This document shows, piece after piece, positions 18,316-29,927 of a stretch of 64,000 nt of DNA. Each line of letters opens with the position of its first letter. Position 1 is the stretch's first letter. The notes beneath the pieces were generated by a model that was not told where the DNA came from, made no database searches, and worked only from the letters and a program-made list of their open reading frames with translations. Source of the stretch: Corynebacterium sp. BD556 (GTDB lineage: Bacteria > Actinomycetota > Actinomycetes > Mycobacteriales > Mycobacteriaceae); the NCBI RefSeq assembly GCF_038452275.1, contig NZ_CP141643.1:930001-994000 (forward strand), in the 5' to 3' direction. Both the position numbers and the translations under genes were made by a program.

Positions 18316-21300
18316 CTAAAACGCCCCGTTTGTTGGGTTGTACGTCGCCTCAATGATGCGGGTGTCCGCGGCGCCGCCGTCACCTTCTGCACTATCAGAA
18401 CTGTCAGCCTCGTTGGCGTCGCCTTCGAGCGCGCCCTTGGGGGCCTCGGCTGGGTCGGCGCCCTTGATCATCCACGTGATGGTTTCAAGCTCCTCGGGTT
18501 TGACCAGCACCTCACGCGCTTTGGATCCCTCTGAAGGCCCGACGACCCCGCGAGATTCCATCAGGTCCATTAAGCGGCCCGCTTTGGCAAAGCCGATGCG
18601 CAGTTTGCGCTGCAGCATCGACGTCGACCCGAGTTGTGAGGTGACCACGAGGTCAACCGCCTCAAGCAGATCGTCCATGTCCTTGCCGATGTCGTCGTCA
18701 ATGACCTTCTTTTCGGAGGCCCTTTCCTCGGTGACTCCTTCGATGTACTTCGGTTCGTGCTGGGACTTGGCCGCCTCTACGACAGCTTGGATCTCCTCGT
18801 CTGTGACATAGGCACCCTGGAGACGTTGGGGCTTGCTTGCACCCTGGGGGATGAACAGCCCATCGCCCATGCCGATGAGCTTTTCGGCACCGCCCTGGTC
18901 CAAGATGACGCGTGAGTCCGTCAACGAGGATGTGGCGAAGGCTAGGCGCGAGGGAACATTGGTTTTGATTAGGCCCGTGACCACGTCCACCGAGGGTCGC
19001 TGGGTGGCCAGCACCAGGTGAATGCCGGCCGCTCGCGCCTTCTGGGTGATGCGGACGATGGAGTCCTCGATTTCCTTCGGCGCCGTCATCATTAAGTCGG
19101 CGAGCTCGTCGACTACGCAGATGATGAAAGGGTAAGGCCGCATTTCTCGCTGTGAGCCGGGCGGCGGTTCGATGGCGCCGGAGCGTACCTTGCGGTTGAA
19201 GTCCTTGATGTGGCGCACTCGTGCGGACTTCATGTCCATGTAACGCTGTTCCATTTCCTCGACCAGCCACTGCAGCGCGGCCGTGGCCTTCTTCGGCTGC
19301 GTGATAATTGGGGTGATCAGGTGCGGGATCCCTTCGTAAGGTGTCAGTTCGACCATTTTTGGGTCGATTAGGATCAGTCGCACTTCTTCGGGCGTGGCGC
19401 GGGTCAGAAGGGAAACCAGCAAGGAGTTGACGAAGGCTGACTTGCCGGAGCCGGTGGAGCCGGCGACGAGCAGGTGCGGCATTTTTTGCACGCTTGAGGC
19501 GATGAAGTCCCCCTCGATGTCTTTGCCTAGCCCAATGAGCATCGGGTCATCGTCGGAGGCGACTTTCGGAGCATCCAAAACGTCGCGCAGGCGCACCATT
19601 TCGCGGTCCATATTGGGCACCTCGATACCGACGGCGGATTTGCCCGGGATCGGCGTGAGGAGGCGGACGTTGTCGGTGGCCACCGCGTAGGCCAGGTTTG
19701 ACTGCAGGTTGGTGATTTTGGAAACTTTTACTCCGGGCCCAAGCTCCACTTCGTAGCGGGTCACTGTCGGGCCGCGGGAAAAGCCTGTGACTTGGGCGTC
19801 GATGCGGAATTCTTCGAAAACGTCCGTGATCGCTTCGATCATGCGGTCGTTGGCCTCAGTGCGTGTCTTTGGTCTCGCTCCTGGCACCAGGAGGTCTGTC
19901 GAAGGCAGGTCGTAGTTCGTTTCCTTTGCCACCGAGGCTGCGGGGATTGTGGGATGGGGTTGAGATCTCTCCAGCTCCGATTTCGGGGTGGTTGCCGGGA
20001 TAGCGGCGGCGTCGATGCCGCTGCGGGCAACGATCGCCTGTCGCATCGCTTCGCGTGACTGTGCCACGGCATCGTCTGTGGCGCCTTTTTCAACATCGTG
20101 TGCAGATTCACGCGAGACAGTGCGGGTTGGCGCGGGCGGATGGTGCGGCGCTTGGCGCGGCAACGCCCGCGTTACGGGTGCGTTTTCCGCCTCCTCATCC
20201 GCCTCGCCGCCGTCAGCGGAAGTGTCAATATCGTCAATATCGTCTATGTCGCCGGCCAGGTCGTACACTTCGCTTGCGGCCGCAGCTTGTCGACGCCTGC
20301 CTGCCCCATCTTCCGCCGGATAGTTGTCCATGGGGCTGCGGGTCGCCTCCCGCTGTTCCGCGGGTCGTGTGGCGCGGTGTGGCATACGGGAGCGCTGCCG
20401 CCCGGCGGCGATGTCGTCGAGCTGTGCGGAGACATCCGAATAGGGATCACTGTGGGTATCATCGTCTGTTTCATCCTCAGGGGCGAAGGTGCGCGCGCCG
20501 TTGATCATGCTCTGGATTAAGCCCTTGGCGTAGTCATAAGCCTCGCGCACGGTAATGCCTGTGGTGCGCAGCGCGCCGTAGAAGATGATCAGTGACAATA
20601 AGGGCACGGCGACATAGGAGGAAAAACCTGCGGCCAGGCTTCCGCCCAGCACTGCACCGATGATGCCACCTGCAATGGTGCGCCCCTGCCAGTCCGAAGG
20701 GTTTCCCGCGAGGACGTGGACGAGCCCCAGCATGCCCGCCGCAATGATTGCCACTCCAATGAGTACCCTGGTGCGCACCGCAGGGTCGTGGCGCACATCG
20801 AGCATGAGCGCCACGGCAGCGACGACAAGGGCTGCCGGCAGGATCAATGCGCCGGCTCCAATGACCCAGTGAGCGCCGTCGTCGATGGCCCGTCCGATTG
20901 GGCCTGCGATATCAAGCCACACCGAGGCGCCGACAACAGCAGCCAGGCCGATCAGCAGCAGGCCCCACAAATCGACATTGCCACTGCGTTGTCGACGATC
21001 AATGTCGGCAATCCCGTCGCCTGGCTCGTCCGCGCTATCCCGTGTGCTGCGGCGGATACGGCTTTCCCGCTGTGCGGGTTCCTCATCCGGGGCGATGTCG
21101 CTTCCTTGGCGCTTGCCGCGCAGAGAACTGATGTCTTTCTCCTCGTCGTTGTATTCGTCCAGCTTTACCTCGCGCGCCGCTCGCCGCGCCCCACCGGCCT
21201 TGCCCGCTGTCAGCTTGGCTGCGACTGTGGAAAGGCCCTTGGCCGTCCCACGAAACGCTGAGCTGAGGGATCCTCCGACGACACGGTAGGCAGAACCCAC

Positions 21301-21474
21301 GCGTTCTTCACCCGTTTCGGCGGCAACCATGGAAGATGTCGGCGGGTGTGTCATCGATATCGGCGCCTGCTGCCGCGTCGATATCGTCGCGGATGTGCGC
21401 GGCGAACGCGCCCGACCGTGGGGGCCTGACGTGGCGCGGGCACTGCTGCGGTGCATGGAGTTCCTGACAGACAT
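18316..21474 (-). CDS. ftsK: DNA translocase FtsK
   Basis: A 1,052-residue septal DNA pump coordinating chromosome dimer resolution and segregation with division. The order is: basic disordered N-terminus, four or so transmembrane segments (about 170-310), a long acidic/Pro linker with an Asp-rich run near residue 410, and the RecA-like motor with Walker A GSTGSGKS (about 640) and Walker B IICVVDELAD. A C-terminal winged-helix gamma domain for KOPS binding (about 960-1020) and an acidic tail complete it. ATG 21474 is preferred; the frame is open to 21519. No strong ribosome binding site is visible. Confidence 0.96.
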   Translation of the reverse strand: MSVRNSMHRSSARATSGPHGRARSPRTSATISTRQQAPISMTHPPTSSMVAAETGEERVGSAYRVVGGSLSSAFRGTAKGLSTVAAKLTAGKAGGARRAAREVKLDEYNDEEKDISSLRGKRQGSDIAPDEEPAQRESRIRRSTRDSADEPGDGIADIDRRQRSGNVDLWGLLLIGLAAVVGASVWLDIAGPIGRAIDDGAHWVIGAGALILPAALVVAAVALMLDVRHDPAVRTRVLIGVAIIAAGMLGLVHVLAGNPSDWQGRTIAGGIIGAVLGGSLAAGFSSYVAVPLLSLIIFYGALRTTGITVREAYDYAKGLIQSMINGARTFAPEDETDDDTHSDPYSDVSAQLDDIAAGRQRSRMPHRATRPAEQREATRSPMDNYPAEDGAGRRRQAAAASEVYDLAGDIDDIDDIDTSADGGEADEEAENAPVTRALPRQAPHHPPAPTRTVSRESAHDVEKGATDDAVAQSREAMRQAIVARSGIDAAAIPATTPKSELERSQPHPTIPAASVAKETNYDLPSTDLLVPGARPKTRTEANDRMIEAITDVFEEFRIDAQVTGFSRGPTVTRYEVELGPGVKVSKITNLQSNLAYAVATDNVRLLTPIPGKSAVGIEVPNMDREMVRLRDVLDAPKVASDDDPMLIGLGKDIEGDFIASSVQKMPHLLVAGSTGSGKSAFVNSLLVSLLTRATPEEVRLILIDPKMVELTPYEGIPHLITPIITQPKKATAALQWLVEEMEQRYMDMKSARVRHIKDFNRKVRSGAIEPPPGSQREMRPYPFIICVVDELADLMMTAPKEIEDSIVRITQKARAAGIHLVLATQRPSVDVVTGLIKTNVPSRLAFATSSLTDSRVILDQGGAEKLIGMGDGLFIPQGASKPQRLQGAYVTDEEIQAVVEAAKSQHEPKYIEGVTEERASEKKVIDDDIGKDMDDLLEAVDLVVTSQLGSTSMLQRKLRIGFAKAGRLMDLMESRGVVGPSEGSKAREVLVKPEELETITWMIKGADPAEAPKGALEGDANEADSSDSAEGDGGAADTRIIEATYNPTNGAF

Positions 21475-21557
21475 GGTTGTAACATTAGTACCTTGCGCCA
21501 CCGAGACACCACGCGCCACACCCGGATATGCCCAAGGAAACGCCCCCGAACAGGCGC

Positions 21558-22190
21558 CTACACCCCGAGCTTGCCCTTGACCTGCGCCACGAGATCTTCC
21601 TGCCCCTCCACCTTAATCTCAGCCACATCGCGGCCGCTTACCCACATCAAAAGCTCACCCGGCTCACCAAAGACACGCACCACGCTGTCCCCACGCTCAG
21701 CCACCGCACGCTTGTTGCCCACAGTCACCGGCGGCAAATCCGGGGGCGTAAGAATGACAGGAACATCGAGCGCACGAAGCGATATCCTCCCAAACATCGC
21801 CGCCGCATCCAGCAACTGCTTTTCCACCACCTTGCTGAACTCACGCGGTGCGACGAAGCCTTCACCCCGGCGCACATCCTCATGGTGGATGAAGTGCTCA
21901 GCGGCGTTGATCCTCGAATCCACCGGACGCACAACCAAAGGCGGCCCAGCAGCCCAGTCGCGCACCACATCCTCGTAGGGGCGCTTCATCTGTTTTGCAG
22001 TTTCTTTTTCTAAAACATGCTCCAGCGCGGAAAAAAACACCCCCGGCGCCGCCCACGGGCGGTTCTCCCGGATAAACAGGTGGACAGCCATGTCACGAGT
22101 CGCCCACCCCTGGCAAAGGGTCGGCGCTTCAGGGCCGGCGTCGAGAAGCAACTGCGCCAAAAGTGCGCGTTCGCGTTGTGCAAAAGACAT
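21558..22190 (-). CDS. TIGR03085-family (DinB/MDMPI-fold) metal-binding protein
   Basis: A 210-residue protein starting MSFAQRERALLAQLL, typical of TIGR03085 proteins in mycothiol-producing actinobacteria. The fold is related to mycothiol-dependent maleylpyruvate isomerase/DinB. Candidate metal-ligand histidines are in DMAVHLFIREN and in AEHFIHHEDVRR. The enzymatic role and substrate are not known. It lies between rnj (upstream) and ftsK, all leftward. Start ATG 22190 is chosen by family similarity; the open frame extends to 22217. Confidence 0.88.
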   Translation of the reverse strand: MSFAQRERALLAQLLLDAGPEAPTLCQGWATRDMAVHLFIRENRPWAAPGVFFSALEHVLEKETAKQMKRPYEDVVRDWAAGPPLVVRPVDSRINAAEHFIHHEDVRRGEGFVAPREFSKVVEKQLLDAAAMFGRISLRALDVPVILTPPDLPPVTVGNKRAVAERGDSVVRVFGEPGELLMWVSGRDVAEIKVEGQEDLVAQVKGKLGV

Positions 22191-22255
22191 GGGCCCCAGC
22201 ATAGCGCCGAGGCCCACCCCCTAATGATCCCGGAACACACCGGGAACCAGAATCC

Positions 22256-24289
22256 TTAAAGCGACTCGCGGGTCGCGCGGATCTCCTCATCCGCCACCGG
22301 AGCGTTGTCCGCACCCATGGGGATGACTGTCGGCAAAATCACCGGCTCGCGCTTGTACTTCTGCACGATGGCGCGCGAGACCTTGCGTCGCAGTTGCTGA
22401 ACCATACGATAAGGGTCGTTTTCACCCTCCGCGGCGAGATCGCCCATGACCGCTACAACACCCTCCACAACCTGCTTGTTGAAGTCACGGTCGTCCTCCG
22501 AAAAACCGGTCGTGGACACGCGCGGCTCCTCCAAAAGGCTGCCGGTGCGATCATTGATCACACAAGTGATGGACACCACGCCGCCGGAAGCGAGACTCGT
22601 GCGGTCCGCCAAAACATCCGGGTCGACATCACCCATAGTCTCACCCTCGACGTAGAGCTGACCAACCTGGTACTGGCCGACAACCTTAATCTTGCCGTCC
22701 ACCATGTCAACAACCACACCATTTTGCGCCAGAGCAACATTCGACGGGTGAACACCTGTCGAAATGGCAAGCTCTTTGTTCGCCCGCATGTGGCGCCACT
22801 CGCCGTGGACCGGCATGGCGTTTCTCGGACGCGCCGCATTGTAGAGCGCCGCGAGCTCACCAGCGTAGCCGTGACCCGAAGCGTGGACATGAGCATCCTC
22901 GTTCGTGACCACATTCGCACCGATCTGCGCCAAGTTGTTGATGACAGCGAAAACCGCCTCCTCATTGCCAGGAATGAGCGAGGAGGACAAAATGATCAAA
23001 TCTCCGTCACGCACCGTAATTTGCCGATGCTCACGGCGCGACATACGCGAAAGAGCCGCCATCGGCTCACCCTGAGTACCGGTGGTAATCAGCATCGTCT
23101 TGTGCGGAGCCATCTTCGCAGCCTCATCAATGGGCACAATAGTGCCCTTGGGGGCCTTGAGAAGGTTCATTTTCTCAGCAATTTCCATATTGCGCATCAT
23201 CGACCGGCCATTGAAGGCCACCTTCCGACCGGTCGCCACGGCAGCGTTGACCGCCATCTGGACGCGGGAGACGTTAGAGGCGAAAGAGGCAATGACTACG
23301 CGCTGCTTCGCACCGCTAACCAAACGAATCAGCGTCTCCTCAATTCCCGCCTCCGACGCCGAAATTCCCGGCACCGTAGCGTTGGTGGAATCACACATAA
23401 ACAGGTCGATGCCCTCGTCGCCCAGACGCGCCAACGCCGGAATGTCAGTCGGTTTCCCGTCATAAGGCGTCTGGTCGACCTTTACGTCGCCAGTGAGAAC
23501 CACGTGGCCCGCGCCAGTTTTGATCGACACACCCAAACACTCAGGGATGGAGTGGTTCACATGCCAAAAACGCAAACGGAAAGCGCCGAGAGTGACCTCG
23601 GAGTCTTTGTTCACCTCGTGCAGCTTCGGCCGCTGCCGGTGCTCCTGAGTTTTCGCGGCGATCAGTGCATTAGTAAAACGCGAGGCGTAAATCGGAATGT
23701 CCGGGCGCAACTTAAGCAGCCACGGGATGGCACCAATGTGGTCTTCGTGACCGTGCGTGACAACCAACCCGTCAATTTTATCCAGGCGCTTTTCAATGGG
23801 GCCGAAATCGGGCAGCACCAGGTCGACGCCCGGCTCTCCGGAGTTCGGAAAGAGCACACCACAGTCGACGATGAGGAGACGGCCGTTGTATTCGAAGACC
23901 GTCATGTTACGGCCCACCTCGGAAATACCACCGAGGGCATAAATACGCAGTCCATTCTGCGGGGCCTTCGGGGGTGCAGGCAAACGCTTGGTCAAGTCCG
24001 CACCCTGCATGGACTTCATGGGGTTGCGGCGGTTATTGCCACCATTTGCGCCCGCGCCGTTTCCGCCGCGGCCACGGGTACGGCCACGTCGATTGCGGGC
24101 ATTGCGCCCACCACCGTTTTTGTTTCCCTTCAGGTCATCGCCGCGGGAACGAGAGTCTTCGTTGCCTTCCTCGCTGGCGTGGTTGCTCGGCTCACTCTCC
24201 GGAGCTTGAAAGACCGGTTGCTGGTCATTCGGCTCAGGTGGTCCTGCTTTGCGGGTGACTTTGCGTGACCGGTTACGGGGTTCATTCAT
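22256..24289 (-). CDS. rnj: ribonuclease J
   Basis: A 677-residue metallo-beta-lactamase/beta-CASP RNase with 5' exonuclease and endonuclease activity in mRNA decay and rRNA maturation. The first 110 residues are a disordered, Arg/Gly/Asn-rich extension. The catalytic motif HGHEDHIG is near residue 180, followed by the other lactamase motifs and the beta-CASP domain. The ATG lies 2 bp after the dapA stop, the usual dapA-rnj linkage in Actinobacteria. Confidence 0.97.
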   Translation of the reverse strand: MNEPRNRSRKVTRKAGPPEPNDQQPVFQAPESEPSNHASEEGNEDSRSRGDDLKGNKNGGGRNARNRRGRTRGRGGNGAGANGGNNRRNPMKSMQGADLTKRLPAPPKAPQNGLRIYALGGISEVGRNMTVFEYNGRLLIVDCGVLFPNSGEPGVDLVLPDFGPIEKRLDKIDGLVVTHGHEDHIGAIPWLLKLRPDIPIYASRFTNALIAAKTQEHRQRPKLHEVNKDSEVTLGAFRLRFWHVNHSIPECLGVSIKTGAGHVVLTGDVKVDQTPYDGKPTDIPALARLGDEGIDLFMCDSTNATVPGISASEAGIEETLIRLVSGAKQRVVIASFASNVSRVQMAVNAAVATGRKVAFNGRSMMRNMEIAEKMNLLKAPKGTIVPIDEAAKMAPHKTMLITTGTQGEPMAALSRMSRREHRQITVRDGDLIILSSSLIPGNEEAVFAVINNLAQIGANVVTNEDAHVHASGHGYAGELAALYNAARPRNAMPVHGEWRHMRANKELAISTGVHPSNVALAQNGVVVDMVDGKIKVVGQYQVGQLYVEGETMGDVDPDVLADRTSLASGGVVSITCVINDRTGSLLEEPRVSTTGFSEDDRDFNKQVVEGVVAVMGDLAAEGENDPYRMVQQLRRKVSRAIVQKYKREPVILPTVIPMGADNAPVADEEIRATRESL

Positions 24290-24291
24290 AT

Positions 24292-25200
24292 TTAAAGGAC
24301 TCCAGCCTTTTCCATCTCTTTACGGAGAACCTCTAGCTGCTCGTCCGTCGCAGCAGCGACAGGCAAACGGGGCTCTCCCACATTGATGCCCTGCAAAAGC
24401 AGGGCTGCCTTCGAAAATGTCGTACCACCGAGAATTGCCTGCTGGCGTGCAAGCACGTCGATGGTGGTGGCGTTTATCTCCCGCGCACGGTTGAGGTCGC
24501 CGTCCTCGAAGCTTGTAATCATTTCTCGCAGCAACTGCGGTGCGGCGTGGCCGACGACGGAGATGACTCCGGTGGCGCCGACGGAAAGCCACGGCAAGTT
24601 GAGCGGATCATCGCCAGAATACCAGGCCAGCCCAGTTTCGTGAATTAATCGCGCAGCCTGGAGGAAATCACCCTTGGCATCCTTCATCGCCGTAATAGTG
24701 GGGATCTCCGCGAGGCGGCGAATCGTATCTTCCTCCAGTGCGATACCGGAACGGCCCGGAATGTCGTACAAACAAATCGGAAGTTCCGTGGCAGCAGCCA
24801 CAGCACGGTAGTGCGCAACGATGCCCTCCTGTGAGGGCTTGGAGTAATACGGCGTAACCACGAGCAAAGCATCGGCGCCGGCCTCTGCGGAGGCTACCGC
24901 AGCTTCGACAGCTTTGCGCGTGTCGTTGGTTCCGGCACCAGCGATGAGTGTGGCGCGGTCCCCCACCTCTGCGCGCACAGCCTGAAGCAGTGCGATTTTC
25001 TCGTCAAGGGTGGTGGTCGGGGACTCGCCGGTTGTGCCCGCAAGCGTCAAAGAATCGACGCCATTGTCCACGAGGTGGGCAGCCAACTGTCGCCCCGCCG
25101 CCAGGTCTACGTCCCCATCTTTGCTAAAGGGTGTGACCATGGCAACGGAAACAGTGCCGAAGGTTTCGGCTCCTCGGTTAGCTTTAATTGAAGTGCCCAT
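24292..25200 (-). CDS. dapA: 4-hydroxy-tetrahydrodipicolinate synthase
   Basis: Condenses pyruvate with aspartate semialdehyde, the first committed step to diaminopimelate and lysine. 302 residues forming a TIM barrel. Visible landmarks are the GTTGES motif, [11 protein letters not shown], the YDIPGRSG loop and the Schiff-base lysine in AMKDAKGD. An open frame extends to 25359, but the ATG at 25200 gives the N-terminus expected from C. glutamicum DapA (short lead, then [12 protein letters not shown]). It lies in a dapB-thyX-dapA-rnj unit. Confidence 0.97.
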   Translation of the reverse strand: MGTSIKANRGAETFGTVSVAMVTPFSKDGDVDLAAGRQLAAHLVDNGVDSLTLAGTTGESPTTTLDEKIALLQAVRAEVGDRATLIAGAGTNDTRKAVEAAVASAEAGADALLVVTPYYSKPSQEGIVAHYRAVAAATELPICLYDIPGRSGIALEEDTIRRLAEIPTITAMKDAKGDFLQAARLIHETGLAWYSGDDPLNLPWLSVGATGVISVVGHAAPQLLREMITSFEDGDLNRAREINATTIDVLARQQAILGGTTFSKAALLLQGINVGEPRLPVAAATDEQLEVLRKEMEKAGVL

Positions 25201-25253
25201 AGCCTCACAGGTTACCTTCTGGGTCCCCGAGGTGCGCCACCAGCGCGCCGACA

Positions 25254-26006
25254 TTAGCGGATATATGGGCTGGTGGCCATTTCTGAGCCGTCGGCTAGGG
25301 TGCTGACGAGGAAGTCGTCGAAAAGCGCCGGTGCGGTGCCGCGCAGCAGCGTGAGACATTCAATGGCCAGGCTGCGAATTTCCACGTCGGCGTGTTCGGA
25401 GGCCCGGGCGGCGATGAACTCGCGCCACGCGCGGTAATTGCCGGTAACCACCATGCGCGTCTCCGTCGCGTTAGGCAAAATGGCACGCGCCGCCTGCCGA
25501 GCTTTCTTCGCCCGCAGCAGGGAGTTGCGTTCGGAAGTCGCGTCGCCTTCGAGGGCGTCGAGAAGCTCACCATAGGCGAAACGGGAATCGTCGACAGCGC
25601 GGAGAAACAACCGCTTAAGTTCGGGATCGGCGGCGATGGCGGGCGGGACCACAACCTCACTCGCCCCGGCGTGGACAAAACGCTGACTTAACTGGGAAAA
25701 AGACAGGTGGCGGTGACGCAAAAGCTCGTTGCCAGCCGCGCGTGACAGGCCGCGGATATACATTGTCGCCGTGGCGTGCTCGAGCAGCGCATCGTGACCA
25801 ACGTCAATAATGTGATGCAGGTAAGTCTCGTTGGCCGCCGTGTTCGGGTTAGGTCGACTGAAAGTTTCGTAACAGGCACGGCCCGCGAATTCAACAAGGC
25901 TTTCAGCCTCACTAGCGGCAGGGTCCGGCTCCCAATCAATGCCACTTGGCGCCGCGAAGCTTGTCGACGCCACCAGCTCCACCCGCAACGCCGATTCAAC
26001 CGCCAC
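25254..26006 (-). CDS. thyX: flavin-dependent thymidylate synthase
   Basis: Makes dTMP from dUMP using FAD, NADPH and methylenetetrahydrofolate. 250 residues with the ThyX motif RHRxxSxxxxSxR visible at residues 97-109, and the C-terminal nucleotide-binding arginines in [19 protein letters not shown]. The start is GTG at 26004-26006, 3 bp after the dapB stop. ThyX between dapB and dapA is the standard actinobacterial order. Confidence 0.97.
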   Translation of the reverse strand: MAVESALRVELVASTSFAAPSGIDWEPDPAASEAESLVEFAGRACYETFSRPNPNTAANETYLHHIIDVGHDALLEHATATMYIRGLSRAAGNELLRHRHLSFSQLSQRFVHAGASEVVVPPAIAADPELKRLFLRAVDDSRFAYGELLDALEGDATSERNSLLRAKKARQAARAILPNATETRMVVTGNYRAWREFIAARASEHADVEIRSLAIECLTLLRGTAPALFDDFLVSTLADGSEMATSPYIR

Positions 26007-26009
26007 AGC

Positions 26010-26759
<750 letters not shown>

Positions 26760-26920
26760 TTAGCAGGACTCCTCTTTTTCTCGGGCTCGTCTTCCTCCGG
26801 CCACTTTATCCTCTCACCCGGTGCGGGTGTGCCTCTCCCCCACCCCTGCGACGTCACAATTGCCTCACGGTTATCCCCAGAATCAAAGCTGGTTCGCTCC
26901 TGGGCGATAGTGTGAAAGAC

Positions 26921-27589
26921 ATGAAGCGTCTCCCCCGTGTCACACCCATCACCATTGTCAGCACTGTCAGCGTCGCAGCACTAGCCCTGGCCTCCTGCTC
27001 CGCCCCGCGGGAGCAAGATGGGGACGAGCCCACGAAGCAAACCTCGACACAAACGACTGTGCAAAAAACGCATAGTGGCACCACATCTGCCGAAGCGAAC
27101 ACACAAAACGCTGCTCCCCGCGTAGCGGCAACCTCCGACGAAGTCAACGAGTCGGCCCCATACACCACCGGGCAAACGCGACTCGACCAAGATCCCGGAA
27201 CCGAACTGGTAGTCACTGATGTTCGTGTCGGCTCCCATGAGGGCTTCGATCGCGTCGTCGTCGAATACTCAGGCCACGGCACACCCGGGATTATCGCTGG
27301 CTACGTCGACAAGCCGCGCCAACTGGCCTCCGGGTTGCCCATCGAGGTCACCGGCACAACCTACCTCGAAGTGATGATCCAAGGCACCCCCATGGGGGTA
27401 CTGAGCCCGCGCGCTGAACTCATCAAGGCCGGGCCCATGGACTTGGCAACTGGAGCCATCAAGGGCATCACCCACGGCGGCGTCTTCGAGGCCGACACCC
27501 AGTACATCATCGGACTAGATCAACAACGCCCCTACCGCGCCTACACACTCCACAACCCACCGCGAGTAGTTGTGGACTTGCAGAAATAA
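26921..27589 (+). CDS. putative secreted lipoprotein with AMIN-like domain
   Basis: A 222-residue protein with a lipoprotein signal peptide (lipobox LASC, Cys about residue 26). A Thr/Ser/Gln-rich linker of about 65 residues follows, then a compact C-terminal domain from GTELVVTDVRVGSHEGFDRVVVEY to the end. The pattern resembles the AMIN-like lipoprotein domain of actinobacterial envelope proteins, assigned by pattern only. ATG 26921 is used; GTG 26912 is in frame. A TAGTGT hexamer at 26908-26913 and the lack of a Shine-Dalgarno suggest a near-leaderless mRNA. Confidence 0.8.
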   Translation: MKRLPRVTPITIVSTVSVAALALASCSAPREQDGDEPTKQTSTQTTVQKTHSGTTSAEANTQNAAPRVAATSDEVNESAPYTTGQTRLDQDPGTELVVTDVRVGSHEGFDRVVVEYSGHGTPGIIAGYVDKPRQLASGLPIEVTGTTYLEVMIQGTPMGVLSPRAELIKAGPMDLATGAIKGITHGGVFEADTQYIIGLDQQRPYRAYTLHNPPRVVVDLQK

Positions 27590-27590
27590 A

Positions 27591-27639
27591 ACAGCACCCA
27601 CCGCGCAGGCAAAAAAGGGGCCTGCACGGTAGGTGTTGT
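27591..27639. terminator. convergent terminator between the lipoprotein gene and gpsI
   Basis: A long stem formed by 27591-27610 and 27620-27639, GC-rich near the loop (GCAGGC with GCCTGC) with three mismatches further out. The A-rich loop gives AAAAAA at 27611-27616. It lies just after the lipoprotein stop and before the gpsI stop, so it probably serves both. Confidence 0.75.
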
Positions 27640-27656
27640 CAAACAATCACCGCGGC

Positions 27657-29927
27657 TTAGTCCTCGACCGGCACCAAGGAAATTTTGCCGCGATTGTCCA
27701 CGTCAGCAATCTCAACCTCGACCTTGTCACCGACGTTAATCACATCTTCGACATTCTCGATGCGCTTATTGCCTCCGAGCTTCGAAATGTGGATCAAACC
27801 GTCCGTACCCGGCAGAATCGACACGAACGCACCAAAAGCGACCGTCTTGACCACGGTGCCTAAGTAGTGCTCCCCCACCTTCGGCATCTGCGGGTTGGCG
27901 ATCCCGTTGATGCGCTCGATAGCGGCATCGGCATTTGCACCCTTGGCAGCGGAGACATAGATGGTGCCGTCATCTTCGATGGAAATCTCGGCACCTGTCT
28001 CCTCCGTGATCTGGTTGATCACCTTACCCTTCGGGCCGATGACCTCACCGATCTTCGCCGCCGGAATCTTGACCGTGGTGATCTTCGGGGCGAACGGGCT
28101 CATCTCGTCCGGGCCGTCGATGACCTCCGCCATGGTGTCCAGGATCGCTTCGCGGGCATCTCGCGCCTGCTCCAGGGCATCAGCCAGCACCTTCGACGGA
28201 ATGCCATCAAGTTTGGTGTCCAACTGCAACGCCGTGATGAACTCGCTGGTGCCGGCGACTTTGAAGTCCATATCACCGAAGGCGTCCTCAGCGCCCAAGA
28301 TATCTGTCAGGGCAACGTACTTCGTCTCCCCGGAAACCTCGCCGGAGACGAGGCCCATGGCGATACCCGCCACCGGGGCCGCTAGCGGCACACCCGCATT
28401 GTAGAGCGACAAAGTGGACGCACACACCGAGCCCATCGAAGTCGAACCGTTAGAACCCAGCGCCTCAGAGACCTGGCGGATGGTGTACGGGAAGTCCTCC
28501 TTGGAGGGAATCACCGGCAGCAACGCCCGCTCAGCGAGTGCGCCGTGTCCGATCTCACGCCGCTTCGGGGAGCCAACTCGTCCAGTTTCGCCGGTGGAAT
28601 ACGGCGGGAAATTGTAGTGGTGGATGTAGTGCTTCGAATCCTCCGGCGACAACGAGTCAATGGTCTGCTCCATCTTCAGCATGTCCAGGGTGGTCACGCC
28701 GAGGATTTGAGTCTCGCCGCGCTCGAACAGGGCGGAGCCGTGGGCGCGTGGAATGAGCTCGACTTCGACTTCCAAGTCGCGGATGTCGCTAAGTCCACGC
28801 CCGTCAATGCGGTAGCCCTCGGTGAGGATCTTGGTGCGGACTATGTCTTTCATGACCGCGTTGTAGGCGGCGCGGATCTCCTTAGAAGCCGCGGAAAGCT
28901 CATCCCGGTCATCGCCGTCGATGTCGAAATCATCCAACAGGGAGTCTTCGACTTCCTCCATGTATTCGTTTGTCGCGTCATCACGGTCCTGCTTGCCCTT
29001 GATGGTGAGCAACTTCGCCAACTTCTTGCCGGCCTTCTTCTCCACCGCCCTGTAGACCTTCTCGGAGTAAGGCAGGAAGAGCGGAAACTCCTGGGTTTCC
29101 TTCGCTGCCTGTTCAGCTAGTGCATTTTGCGCCTCGCACAAAGTGCGGATGTAAGGCTTGGCGGCTTCAAGGCCCTCGGCGACGGTAGCTTCAGTCGGTG
29201 CGGGGGCGCCAGCAGCGATTTGCTTGACAACATCCACCCCGGCTCCCGCCTCAACCATCATGATCGCCACATCAGATTTACCTTTACGCCGCACCAAACG
29301 CCCGGCGACGACCATCTCGAAGATGCAACGGGTGCGCTGCTCATGGTTCGGGAACGCTACCCACTGGCCGGAAGGGTGCTTCTCGTCGGCAATGAGAGCC
29401 ATGCGCACGCCGCCGACCGCGCCGGAAACCGGCAGGCCGGAGAGCTGCGTCGCGGCTGACGCGCCGTTGATGGCAATCACGTCGTAGTATTCCTGCGGAT
29501 CCATCGACAGCACCGTGATGACAACCTGAACCTCGTTGCGCAGACCCTTAACAAAGGTCGGGCGCAGCGGACGGTCAATCAAGCGGCAAGCCAGGATCGC
29601 ATCCGTCGACGGGCGACCCTCGCGGCGGAAGAAGGAACCCGGCACACGGCCAGCGGCGTACATGCGCTCCTCCACGTCCACCGTCAGGGGGAAGAAATCG
29701 AATCCCTCGCGTGGCTGGTTGGAGGCCGTGGTGGTGGCCAGCATCATCGTGTCGTCATCAAGGAAGGTCGCCACCGCGCCCCCAGCCTGGCGTGCAAGCT
29801 GGCCGGTTTCGAAACGCACGGTGCGGGAACCGAAATCCCCGTTGTCCAGGACCGCTACCGCTTCAGTGGTCCCGTAGTCTTCGTCGACATAAACATTGTG
29901 GGAATTTTTCGGTGTGAATGTGCTCAA
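27657..29927 (-). CDS. pnp: polyribonucleotide nucleotidyltransferase (PNPase/GpsI)
   Basis: A phosphorolytic 3'-5' exoribonuclease. 756 residues: two RNase PH domains separated by an alpha-helical domain, then KH ([21 protein letters not shown]) and S1 ([18 protein letters not shown]) domains at the C-terminus. The frame is open to 30110, but the TTG at 29925-29927 is chosen. It has an AAGGAG site about 9 nt upstream, and the extra 61 residues look non-coding. It lies downstream of rpsO, the common bacterial order. Confidence 0.96.
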   Translation of the reverse strand: MSTFTPKNSHNVYVDEDYGTTEAVAVLDNGDFGSRTVRFETGQLARQAGGAVATFLDDDTMMLATTTASNQPREGFDFFPLTVDVEERMYAAGRVPGSFFRREGRPSTDAILACRLIDRPLRPTFVKGLRNEVQVVITVLSMDPQEYYDVIAINGASAATQLSGLPVSGAVGGVRMALIADEKHPSGQWVAFPNHEQRTRCIFEMVVAGRLVRRKGKSDVAIMMVEAGAGVDVVKQIAAGAPAPTEATVAEGLEAAKPYIRTLCEAQNALAEQAAKETQEFPLFLPYSEKVYRAVEKKAGKKLAKLLTIKGKQDRDDATNEYMEEVEDSLLDDFDIDGDDRDELSAASKEIRAAYNAVMKDIVRTKILTEGYRIDGRGLSDIRDLEVEVELIPRAHGSALFERGETQILGVTTLDMLKMEQTIDSLSPEDSKHYIHHYNFPPYSTGETGRVGSPKRREIGHGALAERALLPVIPSKEDFPYTIRQVSEALGSNGSTSMGSVCASTLSLYNAGVPLAAPVAGIAMGLVSGEVSGETKYVALTDILGAEDAFGDMDFKVAGTSEFITALQLDTKLDGIPSKVLADALEQARDAREAILDTMAEVIDGPDEMSPFAPKITTVKIPAAKIGEVIGPKGKVINQITEETGAEISIEDDGTIYVSAAKGANADAAIERINGIANPQMPKVGEHYLGTVVKTVAFGAFVSILPGTDGLIHISKLGGNKRIENVEDVINVGDKVEVEIADVDNRGKISLVPVED

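Noticed and set aside
22394..24268. 624-codon open frame on the plus strand opposite rnj
   Set aside because: It mirrors the codon structure of a GC-rich gene. The product has no recognisable domain and no ribosome binding site, and the opposite strand encodes unmistakable RNase J.
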